From JBBROS01 sp965260935 (lineage in GTDB: Bacteria; Pseudomonadota; Alphaproteobacteria; Acetobacterales; Acetobacteraceae): DNA of 64,000 nt. Under the pieces are notes generated by a model. That model saw only the letters and a program-made list of their open reading frames with translations, was not told the origin of the DNA and did no database searches. The stretch is from NCBI GenBank assembly GCA_965260935.1, contig OZ253374.1:2976001-3040000 (forward strand), given 5' to 3'. Below, in pieces: positions 8,750-16,643 of this stretch; position 1 is the stretch's first letter, and every line of letters starts with the position of its first letter. Made by a program: the position numbers and the translations under genes.

Positions 8750-9244
8750 ATGGCGAAGACTGCGAAGAAGACCGATCCGAAGCTGTGGGAGAAGGTGAAG
8801 GAGGAGGTCACGGACAGCGACAAGGGCGGCAAGCCGGGGCAATGGTCGGCGCGCAAGGCGCAGCTGGCGGTGCACGACTACAAGGAGGAGGGGGGCGGCT
8901 ACGAAGGCAAGAAGAGCGCGGACAACCATTTGGCGCAGTGGACCAAGGAGGATTGGGGCACGAAATCCGGCAAGGAGAGCGGCGAGACCGGAGAGCGATA
9001 CTTGCCGAAGAAGGCGCGGGCGAAGCTGAGCGACGAGGAATACAAGCGGACCTCAGACAAGAAGCGGGCGGACACGAAGAAAGGCAAGCAGCACTCCTCG
9101 CAGCCGAAGGACGTGGCGGAGAAGACGGGCAAGGCCCGGCTGGAGGAGATGACGGTAAAGGAGTTGCAGAAGCGTGCGGCGGCGCAGGAGATTTCCGGAC
9201 GGTCCGGGATGCGCAAATCGGACTTGGTGGAGGCGCTGTCGTGA
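8750..9244 (+). CDS. DUF5872 + Rho N-terminal-like domain protein
   Basis: This is a 164-residue, very lysine-rich protein of unknown function. The N-terminal third (DPKLWEKVKEEV, then GGKPGQWSARKAQLAVHDYK) matches my memory of the DUF5872 pattern. The middle is charged low-complexity sequence. The C-terminal 35 residues (LEEMTVKELQKRAAAQEI, ending RKSDLVEAL) look like a Rho_N/SAP-type helix-extension-helix that binds nucleic acid. ATG at 8750 has GAGG-like sequence upstream and begins at the conserved region; an ATG 17 codons earlier is less likely. It overlaps the DUF3140 gene by 4 bases, so the two are probably made together. Confidence 0.78.
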   Translation: MAKTAKKTDPKLWEKVKEEVTDSDKGGKPGQWSARKAQLAVHDYKEEGGGYEGKKSADNHLAQWTKEDWGTKSGKESGETGERYLPKKARAKLSDEEYKRTSDKKRADTKKGKQHSSQPKDVAEKTGKARLEEMTVKELQKRAAAQEISGRSGMRKSDLVEALS

Positions 9245-9594
9245 GCGATGACAAGCAGGAAACGGTCGAGGCGTTCCGCGAGGCGGTGAACATGACGCGC
9301 TCGGAGTTGCGGACGTGGCTGGACAGCGACGACAGCAAGTCGGTGGGCATGACGCCGGACGGCGACAAGGTGACGGACCCGGGGCAGCCGGAGGCGGTCG
9401 GGCATCACATGGGCGAGCGGATCATCGAGATCAAAGGCGTGAAGCAGGCCGACCTGACGGATGCGGACATGGCGGACATGCGGAAGGTGGTGGGCTACGT
9501 GCACCGTCATTCGAAGCAGCGGCCGAAAGGGGACGTGAGCGATACGCGGTGGCGGAAGTCGCTGATGAACTGGGGGCACGACCCGTTGAAGTAA
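9241..9594 (+). CDS. DUF3140 domain-containing protein
   Basis: A 117-residue protein of unknown function resembling the DUF3140 family (FREAVNMTRSELRTWLDSDD, then the conserved HRHSKQRP and TRWRKSLMNWGHDP). The GTG start lies in the GTGA overlap with the upstream DUF5872/Rho_N gene. The open frame extends upstream, but that part is a shadow. DUF3140 proteins contain many conserved Arg, His and Trp residues, suggesting a small nucleic-acid- or protein-binding fold. No function is assigned. Confidence 0.78.
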   Translation: MSDDKQETVEAFREAVNMTRSELRTWLDSDDSKSVGMTPDGDKVTDPGQPEAVGHHMGERIIEIKGVKQADLTDADMADMRKVVGYVHRHSKQRPKGDVSDTRWRKSLMNWGHDPLK

Positions 9595-9603
9595 GGGTCC
9601 GGT

Positions 9604-10776
9604 TCACCTGACCGGTTGGGGATCAGGTGTCAGGGTCGGACCACGAGCTCGCCTGCGAAACCGATCTATGAGCGCCTTGATCGCAGTCCGGCCCGGCTTC
9701 TCGACAAAGTAGTAGGCGAGTGCTGCAACCGGGATCACTGAGATCGATCCGGCAAAAGCAAACGCCAACGCTGAGGCGGGTGGAATCGGGTCTGGGAAGA
9801 AGTGTTTCAACAGTTCCAGTTCGGGCCGGCGAAACAGGTGATGGACGAGGTAGATTGAAAATGAAATGGTGCCGAAGAAATAGGGGAGCCGGGAAGACAT
9901 GACTCGGCTAGGAGAACCCGTATTCCATGCCCAAGCCAGGACGACCAATGGAAAGCTCAATGCAGCAAGCAGGTCGAGGCGCAACACCAACATCGCGACG
10001 GATAGCGCCGTGATGCCCCAAGTCCCTGCATCGGCGCCAATGATCCGCACCGGGCCTTGCATCTGGAAGATGCGATAGATGAGCATCCCGTAGCTAAACT
10101 CCGTGAAGCAACGCACGAGGTCGAAGGGAACGTTCCGAGTTGCGAGGCCTAGTCGAGGATGGGCAATCGCCACGCTCGTTAACGTCAGGGTTCCTGCAAA
10201 AAAGAACAAGATGGAGATAAAGCGTGGCCCTTTAAAAACAATCCAAATGAGGATTGGGAAAATTAGATAGGCAGCCATTTCTACGCTAATCGACCATGAG
10301 GGATCGTTCAGATTGTATCGATACGAGAAGCCTTGAAGGTGAAGCACGTTGACGATTATTGAACTGACTAAACCGACTTTGATTGCGTTTTGATTGATAA
10401 AGAGGTCGGAGCGCCCCCATATCGCAGCAAAGCCTCCAAGCAGTAAAACTGTAAGTAAAACCGCTAACCCCAAGGGAAATATCCGTGCAACGCGTTTGAG
10501 GAAGAACGGTGGAAAAGCTTTTACTCCAAGTGATTGAAATGAGTTTATGTAAGTGTAAGACATAATAAAGCCGCTGAGAACAAAGAAGAAATCAACAGCC
10601 ATATAACCGTGCGGCACGATGGACGGGATCCAACCTGAACTATGGAGCTGCGCCGTCGCCGAAAAGTGCTGGGTTACGACTGCTAGCGCGGCAACACCCC
10701 TCAACGACGTAAGTGACTTTATTTCCCCTGCGCTTGTATTCTGCTGAACACGCGCGGTTGGAATTTCCGTTAGCAT
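9604..10776 (-). CDS. Acyltransferase 3 family membrane protein
   Basis: This is a 390-residue multi-pass inner-membrane acyltransferase (OafA/NodX/YrhL type) that O-acylates exported sugars or lipids. The start of the domain is SLTSLRGVAALAVVTQHFSA, with the conserved arginine and the RxxH-like active-site region. It is followed by YMAVDFFFVLSGFIMSYTYI and about ten hydrophobic segments. The gene is clearly more AT-rich than its neighbours and uses codons such as ATA, TTA and AAA that are rare in this window, a sign of horizontal transfer. No partner gene is adjacent. It might modify the EPS made by the 54-61 kb region, but that is only a guess. Confidence 0.9.
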   Translation of the reverse strand: MLTEIPTARVQQNTSAGEIKSLTSLRGVAALAVVTQHFSATAQLHSSGWIPSIVPHGYMAVDFFFVLSGFIMSYTYINSFQSLGVKAFPPFFLKRVARIFPLGLAVLLTVLLLGGFAAIWGRSDLFINQNAIKVGLVSSIIVNVLHLQGFSYRYNLNDPSWSISVEMAAYLIFPILIWIVFKGPRFISILFFFAGTLTLTSVAIAHPRLGLATRNVPFDLVRCFTEFSYGMLIYRIFQMQGPVRIIGADAGTWGITALSVAMLVLRLDLLAALSFPLVVLAWAWNTGSPSRVMSSRLPYFFGTISFSIYLVHHLFRRPELELLKHFFPDPIPPASALAFAFAGSISVIPVAALAYYFVEKPGRTAIKALIDRFRRRARGPTLTPDPQPVR

Positions 10777-11078
10777 GACATTATCGTAACAAGGCCAAAA
10801 CGAGATGTCCAGGCTGCTGTGGACCTACAATACGACAAATGGCCCAGTGTCCCGGCATGGTGTCACCCGGCAAACCTGTCGGCTCGGATGTGGGTTGTTG
10901 CGGGTCGGCACGGTCTGGTTCGGTGCGGGTCTGACTTGGTGTCAAACAGCCTGATGGCGACAGGCGGCTTGGCAAAACAGCCCGCGAACTGTAGAGCTAT
11001 GTCGGATACCTTTACGAATTGATCGGCACGTTTCTCGCTGAAAGCTACAAGTCTCTGTTTAAAAAAGGAGATTTGTTC
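10777..11078. other. Intergenic stretch between acyltransferase and PEP-CTERM gene
   Basis: About 300 bases with no convincing gene. A 67-codon + frame and 86- and 64-codon - frames lack family resemblance or good ribosome sites. The region has repeated GTGTC and GGTGTCA-like words near 10845-10945 that could be activator sites for the sigma-54 promoter that follows. No activator consensus is known to me, so this stays open. Confidence 0.4.
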
Positions 11079-11094
11079 TGGCATGGAAACTGCT
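11079..11094 (+). promoter_or_regulatory. Sigma-54 (RpoN) -24/-12 promoter of the PEP-CTERM gene
   Basis: The sequence TGGCATG-GAAA-CTGCT matches the consensus TGGCACG-N4-TTGCW. The invariant GG (11080-11081) and GC (11092-11093) are exactly 10 bases apart. The predicted start of transcription is near 11105, about 37 bases before the GTG start codon. Sigma-54 control with a PrsK/PrsR-type regulator is known for PEP-CTERM/exosortase systems; that regulator is not in this window. Confidence 0.7.
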
Positions 11095-11141
11095 TTTGAT
11101 ACTGCGCTACGATTTTCCTCCATAACGAACGGAGACTGAGC

Positions 11142-11879
11142 GTGCGTATCAAGGCAATTACTCTGGCGGCGATCGTGTCTACCCTGGCTTCCGGCGTCGC
11201 TTTCGCGGGTCCGAATCTGGCCATCAACGGAGGCTTCTCAGACGTCTCGCCGGATACGGCGGTCAGCACCCAGTTCGGTCGCTATTATCCGGCGGGTCCG
11301 TCCGTCATTGGTTGGAACGGCTATAAGGGCCTAAATTTCTGGTATCCGACCGCGGACGCCGCGGTCAACCAGGATGCGGCCGGGCAATACAGCGGCGAAA
11401 GGTTGTGGGCGGCGACCGCTTCGCCCGACGGCGGCGCGTTCGTGAGCCTCAGCGGCGACAAGGGCGCTGAGGGCGGCATTAGCCAGACGCTCAGCAACCT
11501 GACTGTCGGAACGAACTACGAGGTCACGTTCTACTGGGGCGGGGCGCAGCAACAAAACCGTTTCGGGCCGACGACCGAGCAGCTTGCGGTATCGTTCGGG
11601 AATGCGACGCAATACACCCCCGTCCTGAACAACGACAGCGAAAGCTTTACGGGTTGGAACTCCGCTTCGTTCGTGTTCGCCGCGAGCAGCGGTACCCAGG
11701 TGCTGTCGTTCTCCTCGATCGGCGCCCCGTCCGGCACGTCCAAATTCGCGACGCTGGATGGCGTCGCGGTGCAGGACGTGCCTGAGCCGTCATCGTTGGC
11801 CGTTTTTGGCATGGGCCTGCTCGGGTTCGGCTTCGTGTGGCATCGGCGCCGGTCCATGCATCAGGGCGCTGCGGCCTGA
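11142..11879 (+). CDS. PEP-CTERM sorting domain-containing exported protein
   Basis: An exported surface or matrix protein of 245 residues. It has an N-terminal Sec signal peptide (MRIKAITLAAIVSTLASGVA) and a beta-rich, carbohydrate-binding-like middle (NLAINGGFSDVSP ... GW, resembling DUF642-type domains). The C-terminal exosortase recognition tail is VPEPSSLAVFGMGLLGFGFV followed by WHRRRS: a PEP motif, a membrane segment and a basic cluster. Exosortase should cleave near the PEP motif. The GTG start has GGAG 10 bases upstream (cggagactgagc). The gene is monocistronic, behind a sigma-54 promoter. The exosortase itself is not in the window, but an exosortase-A-associated amidotransferase is encoded at 53.9 kb. 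Confidence 0.9.
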   Translation: MRIKAITLAAIVSTLASGVAFAGPNLAINGGFSDVSPDTAVSTQFGRYYPAGPSVIGWNGYKGLNFWYPTADAAVNQDAAGQYSGERLWAATASPDGGAFVSLSGDKGAEGGISQTLSNLTVGTNYEVTFYWGGAQQQNRFGPTTEQLAVSFGNATQYTPVLNNDSESFTGWNSASFVFAASSGTQVLSFSSIGAPSGTSKFATLDGVAVQDVPEPSSLAVFGMGLLGFGFVWHRRRSMHQGAAA

Positions 11880-11906
11880 CGGCCTATTGTCGCGTAACGG
11901 GCGTTC

Positions 11907-12608
11907 TCACGAGCGGCGGATGACCTGCTCATTCCGCTGCTCGCCGGCTTCGCAGAGGTCAATTGCTTCAGGCGCCACATCATAGGGCCGGGCCAACATT
12001 TGCGGGTCCTCTCCGGGCATGGCCTTGTTGCGCAGCCGGGTCGCGACCGGGCCAGGGTCGAACAAGTTGACGCGCAGGGGCGTTGATCGGACTTCCTGCG
12101 CCCAACCGAGGACCAGGTTGTTCAGCGCGGCCTTGCTGGCCCCGTAGGCGCCCCAGTAAGCGCGCGGTTCCGCGGCCCGGCAGTCGGTCAGGAACACGGC
12201 CCGGCCCGCCGGGGCCGCCTGGAGCAGCGGCGCGCAGGTGCGGATCAGCCGCCAGGCCGAGGTGGCGTTGACCGCCATCACCTCGTCCCAGTCCTTCGGC
12301 GTGATGTGTCCCGCCGGCGTCAGCGTTCCCAGCACGCCTGCCGCATGGACCAGGATGTCGAGGCGGTTGAAGCGGGCGTAAAGACTCGGCCCGAGCGGAT
12401 CGAGCGCCGCCCCGTCCTTCAAATCCTGCGGCAACAGCGTTGCCGTGCCGCCCTGGGCGCGGATGGCGTCGTCCGTCTCCTCCAGGCCGCCCTGCGTCCG
12501 CGCCAGCAACACGACATGCGCGCCGCGCCGGGCCAATTCGACGGCGCAGGCAGCGCCGATGCCGCGGCTCGCGCCCGTGACCAACGCCACGGAGCCTTCG
12601 AGCGACAC
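11907..12608 (-). CDS. SDR family NAD(P)-dependent oxidoreductase (YciK-like)
   Basis: This classical short-chain dehydrogenase has 233 residues. The nucleotide-binding motif is TGASRGIG, and NNAG is replaced by VHAAG. The catalytic Tyr/Lys pair is YGASK. The catalytic serine normally found 12-13 residues before the tyrosine is not evident: the stretch reads FLTDCRAAEP. The gene starts 3 bases after purF and ends the radA-cvpA-purF run, an order common in alphaproteobacteria. The substrate is unknown. Confidence 0.85.
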   Translation of the reverse strand: MSLEGSVALVTGASRGIGAACAVELARRGAHVVLLARTQGGLEETDDAIRAQGGTATLLPQDLKDGAALDPLGPSLYARFNRLDILVHAAGVLGTLTPAGHITPKDWDEVMAVNATSAWRLIRTCAPLLQAAPAGRAVFLTDCRAAEPRAYWGAYGASKAALNNLVLGWAQEVRSTPLRVNLFDPGPVATRLRNKAMPGEDPQMLARPYDVAPEAIDLCEAGEQRNEQVIRRS

Positions 12609-12611
12609 TGT

Positions 12612-14087
12612 TCAGGCTTCCGTGAGCAGGCTGAGCTGGCGGTCGGCGCTGCCGTTCATGTCGTCGAGCTGGATGGGGTATTCGCCGGTGAAGCAGGCGT
12701 CGCAGAAATGCGGCTTGGCGGCGTCGCGGCCCGACTTGCCCAGCGCGCGATAGAGGCCGTCGAGCGAGATGAAGGCGAGGCTGTCGGCGCCGATCAGGTC
12801 GGACATCTCCTGGATGTTGTGACGGGCGGCAAGCAGCTTGCCGCGCTCCGGCGTGTCGATGCCGTAGAAGCAGGAATGCGTGGTGGGCGGCGAAGAGATG
12901 CGCATGTGGACTTCGGACGCCCCGGCCCCGCGCACCATCTCCACGATCTTGCGGCTGGTGGTGCCGCGGACGATGCTGTCGTCCACCAGCACGACGCGCT
13001 TGCCGGCCAAGGCGGCGCGGTTGGCGGAGTGCTTCAGCTTGACGCCCAGGTTGCGGATGCTGTCGGTCGGCTCGATGAACGTGCGGCCGACGTAGTGGTT
13101 ACGGATGATGCCCAATTCGAACGGGATGCCGCTCTGCATACTGTAGCCCATGGCGGCGGGCACGCCGCTGTCCGGGACGGGGACGATGACGTCGGCGTCC
13201 ACGTGGCTTTCGCCCGCGAGGTTCGCGCCGATGCGCTTGCGGGCGTCGTAGACGGGGGTGCCTTCCATGACGGAGTCGGGGCGGGCGAAATAGATGTATT
13301 CGAAGACGCAGAAGCGGCCTTGGGTGGCGCCCCAGGGCTTGACGCTGCGGACGCCGCGGCCGTCGATGAGGACGATCTCGCCTGGCTCGACGTCGCGCAC
13401 GAACTGGGCGCCGACGATCTCGAGCGCGCAGGTCTCGCTGGCCAGCACCCAGCCGCCGGTGCCGGAATTGCCGATGCGGCCCAGGATGAGCGGGCGGACG
13501 CCGAGCGGGTCGCGCACGCCGATCATGGCCTCGTTGGACATGGCGACGAGGGAGTATGCGCCGACCACCTGCTTGAGCGCGTCGATCAAGCGGTCGACCA
13601 CGGTGGAATAAAGGCTGATGGCGATGAGGTGGATGAACACCTCGCTGTCGGTCGTGCTCTGGAACAGGCAACCGCGGCGGACGAGCTGGCGGTGCAGGGC
13701 GCGGGCGTTGGTCAGGTTGCCGTTATGGGCGACGGCGAAGCCGCCGAAGGCGAAGTCGGCGTAGAGCGGCTGGACGTTGCGCAGGATGGTGTCGCCGGTG
13801 GTGGCGTAGCGGTTGTGGCCGATGGCGCTTTGCCCCGGCAAGGAGGCGATCACCTTGGCCTGGCCGAAATTGTCGCCGACCAAGCCGAGGCCGCGATGGA
13901 TGTGGAAGCGGGCGCCGTCGTAGCTGACGATGCCGGTGGCTTCCTGGCCGCGGTGCTGCAAGGCGTGCAGGCCGAGGGCGGTGACGGCGGCGGCGTCGGC
14001 GACCCCCCAGACGCCGAACACGCCGCACTCCTCGTGCAGCTTGTCGTCATGCAGCTCATCGTCTGAACGCGGTTGGCTGGGAACCAT
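12612..14087 (-). CDS. purF: Amidophosphoribosyltransferase
   Basis: PurF performs the first committed step of purine synthesis: glutamine + PRPP to phosphoribosylamine. A 20-residue propeptide precedes the N-terminal nucleophile Cys21 (EECGVFGVWG). The PRPP-binding loop is VVLVDDSIVRGTTS. Cysteines in HSCFYGID and HFCDACFTGEYP, plus one in GRFCVFEY, match the ligands of the [4Fe-4S] cluster of Bacillus-type PurF. It is cotranscribed with cvpA upstream (8-base gap) and the SDR downstream. Confidence 0.96.
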   Translation of the reverse strand: MVPSQPRSDDELHDDKLHEECGVFGVWGVADAAAVTALGLHALQHRGQEATGIVSYDGARFHIHRGLGLVGDNFGQAKVIASLPGQSAIGHNRYATTGDTILRNVQPLYADFAFGGFAVAHNGNLTNARALHRQLVRRGCLFQSTTDSEVFIHLIAISLYSTVVDRLIDALKQVVGAYSLVAMSNEAMIGVRDPLGVRPLILGRIGNSGTGGWVLASETCALEIVGAQFVRDVEPGEIVLIDGRGVRSVKPWGATQGRFCVFEYIYFARPDSVMEGTPVYDARKRIGANLAGESHVDADVIVPVPDSGVPAAMGYSMQSGIPFELGIIRNHYVGRTFIEPTDSIRNLGVKLKHSANRAALAGKRVVLVDDSIVRGTTSRKIVEMVRGAGASEVHMRISSPPTTHSCFYGIDTPERGKLLAARHNIQEMSDLIGADSLAFISLDGLYRALGKSGRDAAKPHFCDACFTGEYPIQLDDMNGSADRQLSLLTEA

Positions 14088-14095
14088 AGCTCCTC

Positions 14096-14683
14096 CTAAT
14101 CCCGAGCGGATCGGGAACCGAATGCCCGCCCCTTGGGGCTGGATTGCAGCAGCGATGCGGAACTGACTGGCCGACCGGGCGGCGGTTGGGCCACGGCCGG
14201 GCGGTAACGGGGCGGCACCTGGCCGGCGAGCCAGACCGCGCCGTCATGCACGGTGGGCAGGAAGCGGGCATCCAGCACCGGCGTCGGCCATTGCACGATC
14301 GGGATTGCCATGCCGACCAGGACGTAGGCGACGGCGACCAGGACGGCTCCGCGGACCAGGCCGAAGACGAGGCCGAGGGTGCGGTCCAGCCCGCCCAACG
14401 CCGAGCCGCGAACGACGTTGCTGAGGGCGCCCGCGACGATCCAGAGAATAATCAGCGCGATCAGGAACACGGCGCCGAAGGCCACGAGGTCGGCGGTGGT
14501 CGGATCGCTGAATTGCTTGCGCATCCAGGGCTGGACATAGGGGAACACGCCGTAGGGGCTGGCGACGATCGCGGCCACGACCCATGCGCCGACGCCGAGG
14601 ACCTCCCGGACCAGGCCGCGCATGAAGGCGAGCAGGCCGGACAGGGCGATCAGTACCAGGACCAGGAGGTCCACCCAGTTCAT
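14096..14683 (-). CDS. cvpA: CvpA family membrane protein
   Basis: CvpA is an inner-membrane protein named for colicin V production and often placed beside purF; its true role in the envelope is unsettled. The 195-residue protein has about four hydrophobic segments. The first is MNWVDLLVLVLIALSGLLAF, with the conserved RGLVREVLGVGAWV loop after it. The C-terminal tail is proline-rich and soluble. It lies between radA and purF in the same direction. Confidence 0.9.
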   Translation of the reverse strand: MNWVDLLVLVLIALSGLLAFMRGLVREVLGVGAWVVAAIVASPYGVFPYVQPWMRKQFSDPTTADLVAFGAVFLIALIILWIVAGALSNVVRGSALGGLDRTLGLVFGLVRGAVLVAVAYVLVGMAIPIVQWPTPVLDARFLPTVHDGAVWLAGQVPPRYRPAVAQPPPGRPVSSASLLQSSPKGRAFGSRSARD

Positions 14684-14744
14684 TTACGGCCCCAAATCAT
14701 CGTGAGCGGCATATAGGGCAGGGGGGCTGCCGGGTAAACCGCGT

Positions 14745-16133
14745 CTATTTTATGACAGGCGTGCGCCCGGTAAAGTTCGCGACCAGATCGGCGACGTGCC
14801 CGATTTCGGTGAGGCGAAGGCCGTCCGGAGCGGCTTGCGCATGGCCGGCGCGGGCGAGACGGCGGGGAAGGCAGGCGGTTTCGAAGCCGAGCTTCTGGGC
14901 CTCTTTCAAGCGGGAATCGGCTTGGGCGACTTGGCGGACCTCGCCGGACAGGCCGAGTTCGCCGAAGTAGACGGTGCCGGGGTGGGTTGGCGTCTCCGTG
15001 GCGGCGGAGGCGAGGGCGGCGGCGACGGCGAGGTCGGCGGCGGGTTCATTGACGCGCAGGCCGCCGGCGACGTTGAGGTAAACGTCGGATGCGCCGAGCC
15101 GCAGCCCGGCTCGGGAGTCGAGCACGGCGAGGAGCATGGACAGGCGGGCGCTGTCCCAGCCGACAACGGAGCGGCGGGGCGAGCCGCCGCTGTTCGGCGC
15201 CAGCAGGGCTTGCACTTCCAAGAGCACGGGGCGGGTGCCTTCAAGCCCGGCGAAAACGGCGGACCCGGCGACGTTGCCGCGCCGCTCGGCCAGGAACAGG
15301 GCGGAGGGATTGGGAACTTCGGCGAGGCCGGCGCCGGTCATCTCGAACACGCCGATCTCGTCGGTGGCGCCGAAGCGGTTCTTCACGGCGCGCAGGATGC
15401 GGAACTGGTGGCCGCGGTCGCCTTCGAAGTAGAGCACGGCGTCGACCATGTGCTCCAGCACGCGGGGGCCGGCGAGCGCGCCCTCTTTCGTGACGTGGCC
15501 GACCAGGACGAGGGCGAAGCCGCGGGACTTGGCGAGGCGGATCAGCTCGAAGCTCGTGGCGCGGACTTGGGCGACGGTGCCGGGGGCGCTCTCGATGGTG
15601 TCGAGCCACATGGTCTGGATCGAGTCGATAACGACGAGGGCGAGGCCTGGCTCGGATTCCAGGGCGCCCGCGATGTCGCGGACGTTGATGGCGGCGGCGA
15701 GCTGCAGCGGGGCTTGCTCGAGGCCGAGGCGGCGGGCCCTCATGCGGACTTGGTCCACCGACTCCTCGCCGGAGATGTACATGACTTTGCGCCCGGCGGA
15801 GGCGACGACGCCCGCGGCCTGGAGCATCAGCGTACTTTTGCCGATGCCCGGATCGCCGCCGACGAGGACGACGGAAGCGGGAACGAAGCCCCCGCCGAGC
15901 ACGCGGTCGAGCTCGGCGATGCCGGATTCGGCGCGGGGCGGGGGCTGGGCGCTGCCTTCGAGGCCGACGAATTGGAGGCGGTGCTTGGCCGCGCTGCGGG
16001 CAGCGCCGGGGCGGGCTTCAATGGGTTCCTCGACGATGGTGTTCCATTCGCCGCAAGCGTCGCAGCGACCGGCCCATTTGGGGTAGATGGCGCCGCAGGA
16101 TTGGCAGACGTAGCGGGCGACGGGTTTAGCCAC
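14745..16133 (-). CDS. radA: DNA repair protein RadA
   Basis: RadA (Sms) is a RecA-like, DnaB-type branch-migration helicase used in recombination. The N-terminal C4 zinc finger uses Cys10, Cys13, Cys24 and Cys27 (YVCQSCG ... GRCDACGEWN). The Walker A motif is GGDPGIGKSTLM, and the RadA-specific KNRFG motif is present. A Lon-protease-like C-terminal domain follows. The 462 residues are typical. The start overlaps the end of the HEPN-like gene by 8 bases, so RadA translation may be coupled to that inserted gene. Confidence 0.95.
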   Translation of the reverse strand: MAKPVARYVCQSCGAIYPKWAGRCDACGEWNTIVEEPIEARPGAARSAAKHRLQFVGLEGSAQPPPRAESGIAELDRVLGGGFVPASVVLVGGDPGIGKSTLMLQAAGVVASAGRKVMYISGEESVDQVRMRARRLGLEQAPLQLAAAINVRDIAGALESEPGLALVVIDSIQTMWLDTIESAPGTVAQVRATSFELIRLAKSRGFALVLVGHVTKEGALAGPRVLEHMVDAVLYFEGDRGHQFRILRAVKNRFGATDEIGVFEMTGAGLAEVPNPSALFLAERRGNVAGSAVFAGLEGTRPVLLEVQALLAPNSGGSPRRSVVGWDSARLSMLLAVLDSRAGLRLGASDVYLNVAGGLRVNEPAADLAVAAALASAATETPTHPGTVYFGELGLSGEVRQVAQADSRLKEAQKLGFETACLPRRLARAGHAQAAPDGLRLTEIGHVADLVANFTGRTPVIK

Positions 16134-16632
16134 GGCGGTTTGAGCGGTCGGCTAGGATGAGAGAGATGAGGAAAGCATGGGTGTTTGGGTCGGCTTGAAC
16201 TTGCTTCCAGCGCTTGAAGGTATCTACAGCCAAGACAAAACACGCCTTGGCAGCTTCGAATAAGATATCAGTTTCTAAATCATAGTCTGCCTCTTCTCGG
16301 CGATCCTGAAGTTGAACGGCCGCGTCTGCGATGGCGATGAGGTCGGCTGAGATAGGCTCTTGTAACAGCTCCTGCAGCCTTCGAGGCTTAGCAGCGCCTG
16401 AGGCCGATAATCCTTCGCAATTCCGGCGCAGATCACGGTGCTGAATGCTGCGCCTGACTCTGGTCTGGAGTTCCGTATTGGTTGTTCCTGCAATACGGTT
16501 TGCCGCTTCTTGGGTGAGGAGATGGAAAACCGCGTAATAGAAGGCAGATACAGCCCGGCGCACGTCCGCCTGGCTCGGTTTGCCGACGAGAAGCTTGCCG
16601 CCATGCTCAAGAAGCGACTGCGGTTCGAGCAT
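16126..16632 (-). CDS. HEPN-like domain protein, possible toxin of a two-gene module
   Basis: A 168-residue all-helical protein. RRAVSAFYYAVFHLL near the N-terminus and EEADYDLETDILFEAAKACF near the C-terminus match a widespread uncharacterised HEPN-like family. R60-x4-H65 (RRSIQH) fits the HEPN RNase motif Rx4-6H. HEPN proteins are often ribonucleases in toxin-antitoxin or abortive-infection pairs. It lies 11 bases after a small companion gene and overlaps radA by 8 bases. Codon use is less GC-biased than in the flanking mlaF and radA. The ATG at 16632 is the first in the frame. The family assignment is from memory of sequence patterns, not a search. Confidence 0.65.
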   Translation of the reverse strand: MLEPQSLLEHGGKLLVGKPSQADVRRAVSAFYYAVFHLLTQEAANRIAGTTNTELQTRVRRSIQHRDLRRNCEGLSASGAAKPRRLQELLQEPISADLIAIADAAVQLQDRREEADYDLETDILFEAAKACFVLAVDTFKRWKQVQADPNTHAFLISLILADRSNRRG

Positions 16633-16643
16633 TTGTTGAACCG

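Noticed and set aside
10863..11123. 86-codon - strand open frame before the PEP-CTERM gene
   Set aside because: It covers the sigma-54 promoter on the opposite strand, has no ribosome site of note and no family resemblance.
12306..14066. 586-codon + frame opposite purF and the SDR
   Set aside because: It consists of Ala/Asp/Gly/Val-rich low-complexity sequence caused by codon bias on the opposite strand; purF is certain.
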